The position numbers were made by a program, and so were the translations under genes. A stretch of 5,602 nt of DNA from assembly GCA_003504035.1 (NCBI GenBank), contig DOBW01000172.1:1-5602 (forward strand). The letters are read 5' to 3'. Positions 1 to 5,044 of the stretch are shown here, one piece after another. Under the pieces are notes generated by a model that had not been told where the DNA came from, searched no databases, and saw nothing but the letters and a program-made list of their open reading frames with translations. Origin of the DNA: Rhodospirillaceae bacterium. GTDB taxonomy: Bacteria > Pseudomonadota > Alphaproteobacteria > UBA9219. Every line of letters begins with the position of its first letter. The first letter of the stretch is position 1.

Positions 1-772
1 TGTCGGCATGAATGAGATGTTCATGATCTGTTATGATCCCGACATGCTTTTCAAAAAAAACAAGATCACCCCGCTTCCACACAACATCGCGCCAATGGCA
101 CGGCAAAGGATGGCCGAAAAGCTCTTGCTGCTGATCAGCATCACGCGGCGCATCAATACCGGCCATATCCAAAGCCAGTTGAACAAGCGAGGAACAATCA
201 AGGCCAAGCGCTGTACGCCCGCCTAATAAATAAGGCACACCAAGCAATTGGCCCGCTGTAAAAACATAATCCAGTGTTTGCGCTTCATCTGTTGGGGCGA
301 CATGTTTTTTAAAAATATAACCGCCGGAAGCCAGAGGATAAAAATCCCCCTCTTCCCCATCAAGAGAAACAAAAGAACCCAGCGTCAAACGATCCTGAAC
401 AGGTGCTTTAAGGCTTGGTTCCTCATAGACAAAAGTATGAAGCACAATCACACGGTTCATCAGGGCAGCAATAGCCTCGTTAAGAGCACCTTCAGCGCGG
501 ATATAGCCAACATAACGATCATTTCGATTTTGCACCCAAGCAAAACCGTCTTTTCTTTTTTCTAAAAGATCAACAAACTCGCCATAACGGATTTCACTGA
601 CGCGAGGTGCTTTCTCGTCAGGTGCCTGCAAAAGAGGCGCTATACCGCAAACGCATTGATGTATGGAGGATTCCACATATTTTTCAGCCGTCACAAACGG
701 CTTAAGCGCCAGATCGGCAAGATCTGTACGAAAGGCATTCACACGTGGATCAAGTTCTACTTTTTGGGACAT
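1..772 (-). CDS. C40 (NlpC/P60) peptidase with N-terminal SH3-like region, 3' end cut by window
   Basis: Cysteine peptidase of the NlpC/P60 family. Characterised members cleave the gamma-D-Glu-meso-diaminopimelate (or Lys) bond of murein peptides. The 257 visible residues start at the ATG at 772. The N-terminus (DPRVNAFRTDLADL) and the following SH3-like region with GEFVDLL, WVQ and YVGYI (about 64-91) fit the alphaproteobacterial SH3-NlpC proteins. The catalytic domain follows: PYLLGGRTALGLDCSS carries the nucleophile Cys193, RGDLVFFEKHVGI carries His243, and HLIHAD supplies the third polar residue His255. The usual family length of roughly 275-290 aa implies only a short C-terminal piece is missing. 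No signal peptide is visible, so a cytoplasmic location is inferred. It lies 41 bp downstream of the MarR gene on the same strand, so an operon is likely. The Shine-Dalgarno before the ATG is weak. An in-frame TTG at 784 is an alternative start, with AGGC about 12 nt upstream. The family is clear; the substrate is inferred. Confidence 0.9.
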   Translation of the reverse strand, partial: MSQKVELDPRVNAFRTDLADLALKPFVTAEKYVESSIHQCVCGIAPLLQAPDEKAPRVSEIRYGEFVDLLEKRKDGFAWVQNRNDRYVGYIRAEGALNEAIAALMNRVIVLHTFVYEEPSLKAPVQDRLTLGSFVSLDGEEGDFYPLASGGYIFKKHVAPTDEAQTLDYVFTAGQLLGVPYLLGGRTALGLDCSSLVQLALDMAGIDAPRDADQQQELFGHPLPCHWRDVVWKRGDLVFFEKHVGIITDHEHLIHAD

Positions 773-813
773 AGGCTCAAACAAAAAATGATTTCTGCCT
801 AAATATCAGCGCT

Positions 814-1260
814 TTAAGCGGCTGCGTCAACCCAATTAGAGGTCGTCGCATCCTCCATACCCTCAGACACGCTGGCCTGAGCTGCTTCGAGAACAAAATC
901 AGGCACTTTATCTTCTGAAATCGAGGAAATCTCCTGTTCAGCCTTAGCCACAAGAGAAGAAAAATGATTCAGAAAATCGGTACCTTTGGGCATACGTTGC
1001 ACAAGGACATTGCGGCGATCAAGATCATCGCGCTCACGCCGAATATAGCCGAGCTCCCCCAGACGATCGAGCGCACGCGACACAGCTGGCTTTGAGATAT
1101 TGAGACACTCAGCGAGTCCACGCACAGTATGCGGGCCTCTGGTAAGAAAAACAGAAAAAAGCAAGGCCATCTGACGCGCTGAAAGATCAGGTGTATCACC
1201 GCGCACACCAGCAAGGAGGGTATGACGCCATAATTCTAATGATTGAAGTTGTGTGCTCAC
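814..1260 (-). CDS. MarR-family winged-helix transcriptional regulator
   Basis: A 148-aa regulator of MarR length and layout. Family members are dimeric DNA-binding proteins that usually repress their own operon and release DNA on binding a small ligand. The winged helix spans about residues 28-92. LSARQMALLFSVF forms the entry helix, TVRGLAECLNISKPAVSRAL (45-63) is the helix-turn-helix with its recognition helix, and GYIRRERDDLDRRNVLVQ (71-88) is the wing with the characteristic D-x-DRR motif. The start is GTG, supported by AAGAAGG nine bases upstream. The C-terminal helix (about 96-135) would form the dimer interface. The C40 peptidase follows after 41 bp, so the regulator probably controls it together with itself. 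A perfect 11-bp palindrome 54 bp upstream of the start is a plausible binding site. The ligand is unknown. The long C-terminal tail after residue 135 (MEDATTSNWVDAAA) has no recognised motif. Confidence 0.88.
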   Translation of the reverse strand: MSTQLQSLELWRHTLLAGVRGDTPDLSARQMALLFSVFLTRGPHTVRGLAECLNISKPAVSRALDRLGELGYIRRERDDLDRRNVLVQRMPKGTDFLNHFSSLVAKAEQEISSISEDKVPDFVLEAAQASVSEGMEDATTSNWVDAAA

Positions 1261-1313
1261 GTTTGCTGGCCTTCTTGGAGAAAGAAAAGGGAGGAATGAC
1301 TCGAAAGCGGAGT

Positions 1314-1324
1314 TTGTGTCACAA
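1314..1324. promoter_or_regulatory. candidate operator palindrome TTGTG-T-CACAA
   Basis: A perfect 5+1+5 inverted repeat lies in the 135-bp gap 1261-1395, upstream of the MarR-family gene. MarR proteins typically bind short palindromes at their own promoter, so this is a natural candidate for autoregulation. On the minus strand a -10-like TAAAAT (RC of 1349-1354) lies about 25 bp further upstream, which would put the palindrome near or just after the transcription start. No good -35 box was found. The gap also contains two direct copies of ATTCGCAA (1332-1339 and 1378-1385) and an 8-bp inverted pair, CCTTCTTG (1270-1277) with CAAGAAGG (1337-1344). No gene is seen in the gap. Confidence 0.4.
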
Positions 1325-1383
1325 GGCCGCGATTCGCAAGAAGGAGAATTTTATTTCTTTGTGATTCCAGCTCTTGCATTCGC

Positions 1384-1421
1384 AAAAAAAAGGGACTAGC
1401 CGTCACCATCTTTGAGACGCT
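1384..1421 (-). terminator. weak possible Rho-independent terminator after the Mur ligase gene
   Basis: On the minus strand AGCGTC (1421-1416) can pair with GACGGCT (1404-1398) through six base pairs with one bulged base and an 11-nt loop. A run of eight U follows (1391-1384). The stem overlaps the stop codon of the Mur ligase gene, and six bases separate the stem from the U-run, so it is a poor match to the consensus. The position, exactly at the gene end and before the MarR promoter region, is its main support. Confidence 0.28.
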
Positions 1422-2805
1422 TCAAAATACCCCTAGCCAACTCTGGCAACGTATCATCACGCGCCCCCATCACAACAATCCTGTCGCCAGAATGTGCCTG
1501 TGCAACAAGGGCTTCAGCGCAGGCATCTCGATCAGCCAGATAATGTGCTCGCCCTTCCTGAGCCGTTATAGCCTGAACCAAATCGTGGCTTGTAACGGAT
1601 CTGTCAGTCGTGCCTCCAAGATAAAGAGGGTCCGCTACATAAAGCACATTTTCTGGGCCAAGATTGGCCACAAAACAGTCTGCAAGCTCGGCCTTCATGT
1701 GCCTGAGCGGCCCATAGCCATGCGGCTGGAAAAGGATCAAAACACGCCCTGCAAATCCACGCAAACAGGACAAAAGAGCCGCAATCTTATCGGGGTTATG
1801 GGCAAAATCATCAATAACAGTCACACCACCCGCCGTCCCAATGACATCAAAACGTCTGGCTATGCCCTTGAACCTTTCGAGCGCATTGACGGCCTCGGCA
1901 AAAGGCACACCCGCAGCCAGCGCCGCGCTAATAGCACCTAGCGCATTGGAAACATTGTGAGCTCCGGGTAAATTAAGCTGAAGTAACTTTTTTTCTCCTG
2001 TTGGTGCATACACCACATCAAAAAGCGCACCATTTTCATTATAAACCAAATGAAAAGCAGAAAGCGTCGCCTCCTTCCGCACCAAGCCATAAGTAAAAGC
2101 CTTAGGGAAATCACGGCACATCCGCGCCGTTTCGACATTATCAAGATTTAAAATAACTTTTTGCGCCCGCGCAGCAAAAGCAGAGAAAAGCTCCCGCAAT
2201 TCCTCCATTGTTTTGTGATCCAGCGCAATGTTGTTAAGCACCGCGATTGAAGGCTCATAAAGGGCAATAGACCCATCGCTTTCATCAACCTCGGCAACAA
2301 AGCAATCTGACGATCCAACAACAGCGCTTGCAAAAGGCGTCTGATCCGTAACAAAATTTTTCATCTCGGCACCATTGATGATGCTCGGCTTTTTACCGAC
2401 AGCCTCTAAAATCCAGCCAATCATAGCAGCTGTGGTTGATTTACCGCTTGTACCACCAACAGCAATCCCTGTTTCTGCAGCATTAAACATCTCGGCCAAA
2501 AGGTCGGCGCGTTTTCGGATAGGAATATCCTTTTTCAAGGCCTCTTGATAATCAGGGACATCTTCCTCCACAGCCGAAGAAACGATGAGCTGGGTTACAT
2601 CCGCCGTGACGCCGCTCCCATCCTGAGGAAACAAGGAAATACCTTGCGCTTCTAGATGGGCAAAACGCTCAGGCGTGCGCCCCTGATCGCGCGCGCGATC
2701 AGAACCACGCACATCAACCCCTCTCGCCTTCATCATCAAGGCGAGTGGCATCATGCCACTCCCCCCAATAGCGCAGAAAAAAAGAGGCGATGAAGACAAA
2801 CTCAT
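1396..2805 (-). CDS. Mur ligase of the MurC/Mpl type (UDP-MurNAc:L-Ala or tripeptide ligase-like)
   Basis: ATP-dependent amide ligase, 469 aa from the ATG at 2805. MurC adds L-Ala to UDP-MurNAc; Mpl reattaches the recycled tripeptide L-Ala-gamma-D-Glu-meso-Dap. The N-terminal domain has the nucleotide-binding loop CAIGGSGMMPLA (11-22) and GSD (34-36), as in MurC and Mpl. The central domain has the P-loop GGTSGKSTT (117-125), EVDESDGS (172-179) and NNIALDH (191-197). The C-terminal domain has RRFDVIG (317-323), DDFAHNP (332-338) and FQPHGY (359-364). DDFAHNP looks Mpl-like, whereas FQPH and DESD look MurC-like. The P-loop GTSGKST departs from the GTHGKTT of both families. I infer a paralogue of the essential murC rather than murC itself, because no dcw-cluster genes flank it. 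The ATG at 2805 is preferred over an upstream in-frame start at 2853: it has AAGGAAG just upstream and overlaps the preceding stop as ATGA. The exact substrate is undecided. Confidence 0.85.
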   Translation of the reverse strand: MSLSSSPLFFCAIGGSGMMPLALMMKARGVDVRGSDRARDQGRTPERFAHLEAQGISLFPQDGSGVTADVTQLIVSSAVEEDVPDYQEALKKDIPIRKRADLLAEMFNAAETGIAVGGTSGKSTTAAMIGWILEAVGKKPSIINGAEMKNFVTDQTPFASAVVGSSDCFVAEVDESDGSIALYEPSIAVLNNIALDHKTMEELRELFSAFAARAQKVILNLDNVETARMCRDFPKAFTYGLVRKEATLSAFHLVYNENGALFDVVYAPTGEKKLLQLNLPGAHNVSNALGAISAALAAGVPFAEAVNALERFKGIARRFDVIGTAGGVTVIDDFAHNPDKIAALLSCLRGFAGRVLILFQPHGYGPLRHMKAELADCFVANLGPENVLYVADPLYLGGTTDRSVTSHDLVQAITAQEGRAHYLADRDACAEALVAQAHSGDRIVVMGARDDTLPELARGILKRLKDGDG

Positions 2806-3047
2806 TTCACTTCCTTGGTGCAAATGAGATTCACGCCGCTGGTAAGATAGCAATAGCTTACGTTACCGGAAGTTGTATCCACCCTGAAAACACCCGCATT
2901 AGCTGTCGCATTGCTATGGCGCATCAGCTCATAAGGCCCACCACCCATAGCAGAAGCCGGACGAACCAACAGAGCCGAACCAAGGCTTAAGGCGATCAAA
3001 ACAGCCCCGATAAAGAACATTTGTATTGAAGAAATGGAGGAAAACAT
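2802..3047 (-). CDS. small membrane-anchored or exported protein of unknown function
   Basis: An 81-aa protein starting at the ATG at 3047, with AGAGG eight bases upstream. Residues 10-30 (MFFIGAVLIALSLGSALLVR) form one hydrophobic segment. It is followed by PASA, so it could be a membrane anchor or a signal peptide cut near ASA-MG. The rest is a short extracytoplasmic part containing FRVDTTSGNVSYC (54-66) and a second Cys at 76. The pattern of hydrophobic-R-hydrophobic-DT-x-(T/S)G-x-VS-x-C followed by a Cys about ten residues later resembles small alphaproteobacterial proteins of unknown function that I recall. That resemblance is from memory, not a search. The two Cys could form a disulfide. 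Its TGA overlaps the ATG of the Mur ligase by 4 bp, so the pair should be co-transcribed and coupled in translation, which hints at an envelope-related role. No biochemical function can be assigned. Confidence 0.75.
   Translation of the reverse strand: MFSSISSIQMFFIGAVLIALSLGSALLVRPASAMGGGPYELMRHSNATANAGVFRVDTTSGNVSYCYLTSGVNLICTKEVK
2810..2816 (-). promoter_or_regulatory. ribosome binding site that fixes the Mur ligase start
   Basis: AAGGAAG on the minus strand lies inside the end of the small upstream gene, with its AAGGA core six bases before the ATG at 2805. Together with the ATGA stop/start overlap it indicates translational coupling and argues against the longer reading from 2853. Confidence 0.7.
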
Positions 3048-3147
3048 GGGAAAAACCTCTCTGTTAAAGGGAATCAGTCCTTGCTATCTTACCTCAAAAA
3101 AAGGCTGGCGTGAAAAGAGAAGGCAGATTAAATAGAAGATATCAGTG

Positions 3148-3175
3148 TTCGGATCTTTTTGTCCGTTCTTATTTA
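3148..3175 (+). promoter_or_regulatory. tentative fdxA promoter in the divergent intergenic region
   Basis: The 155-bp region 3048-3202 separates two divergently oriented genes and must hold promoters for both. On the plus strand TTCGGA (3148-3153) and TATTTA (3170-3175) are 16 bp apart and could serve as -35 and -10 for fdxA. Both match the consensus only partly. No convincing promoter was found for the minus-strand gene. No coding sequence is seen here. Confidence 0.2.
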
Positions 3176-3202
3176 TTCGCCTTCGTAACGGAGTCATAAA
3201 AA

Positions 3203-3535
3203 ATGCCTTATGTTGTCACCGACGCCTGTATTCGCTGCAAATATATGGATTGTGTTGAGGTTTGCCCTGTTGATTGCTTCTATGAAGGCACCAACATGCT
3301 CGTAATAAACCCTGACGAATGTATTGATTGCGGCGTGTGTGAGCCTGAATGCCCTGCGGAAGCTATTGTCTCAGACAGCAATGAACGCGCCGAAAAATGG
3401 GTAGATATTAACCGCGATTGCTCATCGCGCTGGCCCAACATAACGCACAAGAAAACACCCCCCGCCGACGCTGACAAATGGAAAGACAAAGAAGGCAAAG
3501 GCCAATTCTTCAGCGATGAAGCTGGTGAAGGGTAG
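3203..3535 (+). CDS. fdxA: FdxA, seven-iron-type [3Fe-4S][4Fe-4S] ferredoxin
   Basis: A small soluble electron carrier, 110 aa. The first 55 residues match the Azotobacter vinelandii ferredoxin I type almost word for word ([33 protein letters not shown]). Cys at 9, 12, 17, 21, 25, 40, 43, 46 and 50 correspond to the nine conserved Cys of that family. By analogy Cys9, 17 and 50 hold the [3Fe-4S] cluster, and Cys21, 40, 43 and 46 hold the [4Fe-4S] cluster. The C-terminal half keeps the family segment WPNITHKK (about 77-84) and a charged tail. A GGAG sequence (3190-3193) nine bases before the ATG supports the start. The gene stands alone on the plus strand between a divergent small gene and an AT-rich methyltransferase gene, so its redox partner cannot be read from context. 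Confidence 0.96.
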   Translation: MPYVVTDACIRCKYMDCVEVCPVDCFYEGTNMLVINPDECIDCGVCEPECPAEAIVSDSNERAEKWVDINRDCSSRWPNITHKKTPPADADKWKDKEGKGQFFSDEAGEG

Positions 3536-3573
3536 TCAATTCGCGCTTAAAGTTTAAAGAAGCCTTAAACGTC

Positions 3574-3579
3574 TATACT
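3574..3579 (+). promoter_or_regulatory. candidate -10 box (TATACT) for the methyltransferase gene
   Basis: TATACT differs from the TATAAT consensus at one base and sits 63 bp before the methyltransferase ATG, in the 107-bp gap after fdxA. No good -35 box is present at 16-18 bp, and there is no TG extension. A 6-bp inverted repeat (GTTTAA 3552-3557, TTAAAC 3565-3570) lies just upstream. It lacks a U-run, so it is not a convincing fdxA terminator. Confidence 0.35.
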
Positions 3580-3642
3580 GCTTTCAAAAGTGAAAGATGG
3601 CCTATTGGGACTGTGCCTCGAACACGAGAAAGAGTAAATCAT

Positions 3643-4197
3643 ATGTACGACATTCCACTTATGGTTCACATAGTATTAGCGTTAAGTGCTTTTATTTATG
3701 TGTATTATTCGGTGAAAACAAAAACAGCTTTTATGTTTCCGACACAGCAAGCTGCGATTGATGTTATGATCAATCTTATCAAGACTGAAAATAGCGAGAA
3801 TCCCAACAAATCAATCAAAATATATGATCTAGGGGCAGGCGCAGGAGGGGTGGCGCTAAAACTAGCTAAAGCTTTTCCACAAGCAACGGTGGTCGGTGTC
3901 GAGCTTGCCTGGCCAGCATGGCTGTATTCGTGTATCAGGCAAAAAATATCAAGATTAGGTAATGTTCATTTTACTCTCAGTGATTTTATGAAAGTTAACG
4001 TGGCGGATGGGGATGTTGTTATCCTCTATTTGTCTGATGCTTACATAGGACAGATGTCTGAAAAATTAGCAAAAGAAGGGAAACAAGGTAGCCTTATAAT
4101 TTCAAATACATTTCCTTTATCTACACAGTGGATCCCACTTCAAGAGATTTCCGTGCAGGCCTCTGTAAGCAAAAAAATTATCGCATACCGCGTATAG
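3643..4197 (+). CDS. single-TM class I SAM-dependent methyltransferase, FAM173 (ATPSCKMT/ANTKMT)-like
   Basis: Predicted membrane-anchored methyltransferase, 184 aa. Residues 5-23 (PLMVHIVLALSAFIYVYYS) form one membrane helix. Next comes FMFPTQQAAIDVMINLI (30-46), then motif I YDLGAGAGG (61-69) for SAM binding. The acidic residue ending strand 2 is Glu87 in VVGVELAWPAWLYS. SDF (113-115), DVVILYL (124-130) and SNTFPL with W163 (154-163) follow. This order (one TM helix, a Pro-Thr segment, motif I, GxE with WL-YS, DVV-YL, F-P-W) matches FAM173 lysine methyltransferases. Its human members modify the ATP synthase c subunit and the adenine nucleotide translocase. The usual GDGR of motif I is GAGG here. 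The ATG at 3643 with AAAGAG about eight bases upstream is preferred over a GTG at 3613. G+C is about 39% versus about 50% in neighbours, suggesting transfer. The target is unknown; the subfamily call comes from memory of motifs. Confidence 0.78.
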   Translation: MYDIPLMVHIVLALSAFIYVYYSVKTKTAFMFPTQQAAIDVMINLIKTENSENPNKSIKIYDLGAGAGGVALKLAKAFPQATVVGVELAWPAWLYSCIRQKISRLGNVHFTLSDFMKVNVADGDVVILYLSDAYIGQMSEKLAKEGKQGSLIISNTFPLSTQWIPLQEISVQASVSKKIIAYRV

Positions 4198-4378
4198 ACG
4201 CGAAAAGCGGCTCTACATCAAAAATAGGGGGCAAAGGAGGAAAACGGCTAAGACTCTCCCTGCAACTGGTACATAATTATGGAGCAGGTCAGAACGAACC
4301 AAAAACATTCCAATTTTTTCCAAAACCTTGGAAATCAGACTGAAAATGTAGAACTCAATAAAGCAAAACAGCCCCCCC
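4198..4378. other. convergent intergenic region without a recognised gene
   Basis: A 181-bp gap between the 3' ends of the plus-strand methyltransferase gene and the minus-strand HNH gene. It should contain transcription ends for both, but no stem followed by a U-run is visible. Its only clear structure is the inverted repeat listed separately. The region is A-rich on the plus strand, with a C7 run at 4372-4378 next to the HNH stop. Confidence 0.6.
4317..4334. repeat. 7-bp inverted repeat TTTCCAA-AACC-TTGGAAA
   Basis: A perfect 7-bp stem with a 4-nt loop lies midway between two convergent genes. It could act as a bidirectional transcription end. However, the stem is A/T-rich and no U-run follows on either strand; the T-run at 4314-4319 overlaps the left arm. 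Terminator function is therefore only a possibility. Confidence 0.3.
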
Positions 4379-5044
4379 TCACTCAAACCCAAAGAGTCTC
4401 TTGATGAAGGAAAGCGCAGAGCCACATAAAGAGCTTTTTTCTGGAACATTCTTTTGAGCTGCTTTTTTCCGCGCTTCTTCCTCCAGCTTTTTCTTCTTGG
4501 CCGCATCACGCGCTTTGCGCGTAATAGCAATGCCTTTGGCTTCCATATAGGCAACAAAAGACGGGCAAGAATCTGGCTCAGGACAATATTTATCATACGC
4601 AACCTGCCAATCTTTCTGCAAAGCGCGCTGCGCAACCCTTACATTATATCCTTCATGACAAACCATGCGATAAAGGCGGAACTCCATCCGATCTTTGTCA
4701 TACCCATTAACAGGCTGCGTAAACAAAGGTGATGGCCAAAGGTTGGCTTCGGTATCAGACCCACCAATCGACAAAGGGATCAGATGGTCGATTTTGTAAC
4801 GTTTAGGGTCTTTTTGAACACCATATTTTTTATAGATTTTGTCTTTAAGCTTCTTAGATGTTTTTCGTACGCTTTTGGCATACCCCGGCTGGCATATTTC
4901 TCTGACATCGAAGCTCCGCACAGCACCGGGGGTCCATGTCCTGTTCGGAACAAGACGCACTTTTTCTTCTGCCAAAGCAGACGTTGCAAAACAGCAAAAG
5001 ACAAGGACAACAAGCCCTACACGGCGCGCAAAAGAGAAAACCAT
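4379..5044 (-). CDS. secreted HNH-type nuclease-like protein
   Basis: A 221-aa protein. Residues 1-25 form a signal peptide: RR near the N-terminus, hydrophobic VGLVVLVFCCFATS, and cleavage after ALA-25. The mature protein begins with a TPGAVRSFDVREIC segment (38-51) typical of exported HNH-motif proteins. The beta-beta-alpha metal-finger core follows: DHLIPLSIGGSD (86-97) with the Asp-His pair, ANLWP (100-104) with the central Asn, and NGYDKDRMEFRL (113-124) in place of the final His/Lys helix. HNH domains bind a divalent metal and hydrolyse phosphodiester bonds; activity of this exported subfamily is inferred. Cys51, 129, 154 and 160 could form disulfides. Residues 176-199 are a Lys/Ala/Glu-rich, probably helical stretch, and the protein ends in a short hydrophobic tail, SFIKRLFGF. 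AGAGG lies ten bases before the ATG at 5044. The start lies inside the ATP12 gene by 28 bp, so co-transcription is likely. Confidence 0.85.
   Translation of the reverse strand: MVFSFARRVGLVVLVFCCFATSALAEEKVRLVPNRTWTPGAVRSFDVREICQPGYAKSVRKTSKKLKDKIYKKYGVQKDPKRYKIDHLIPLSIGGSDTEANLWPSPLFTQPVNGYDKDRMEFRLYRMVCHEGYNVRVAQRALQKDWQVAYDKYCPEPDSCPSFVAYMEAKGIAITRKARDAAKKKKLEEEARKKAAQKNVPEKSSLCGSALSFIKRLFGFE

Noticed and set aside
8..565. Two plus-strand open frames (8-226 and 248-565) opposite the C40 peptidase
   Set aside because: They lie wholly antisense to a clearly recognisable NlpC/P60 gene, and their translations show no family features.
1492..1941. 149-codon plus-strand open frame
   Set aside because: It is antisense to the C-terminal domain of the Mur ligase, whose conserved motifs show which strand is coding.
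2806..2853. Upstream extension of the Mur ligase by 16 residues
   Set aside because: The extension runs inside the small membrane-protein gene, has no Mur-family similarity, and the ATG at 2805 has a good ribosome binding site and an ATGA overlap.
3545..3570. Hairpin after fdxA as a Rho-independent terminator
   Set aside because: The stem is only six A/T-rich base pairs and no U-run follows.
3613..3642. GTG start ten codons upstream for the methyltransferase
   Set aside because: The ATG at 3643 has AAAGAG at suitable spacing, and the extra residues (PRTRERVNH) add nothing recognisable before the membrane helix.
4213..4635. 140-codon minus-strand frame overlapping the HNH gene
   Set aside because: It is a shifted frame of the HNH gene; the HNH frame carries the signal peptide and DH/N motifs.
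4379..5044. Toxin-immunity or toxin-antitoxin reading of the HNH protein
   Set aside because: No immunity-like or antitoxin-like gene is adjacent; downstream is a 181-bp gap and a convergent methyltransferase.
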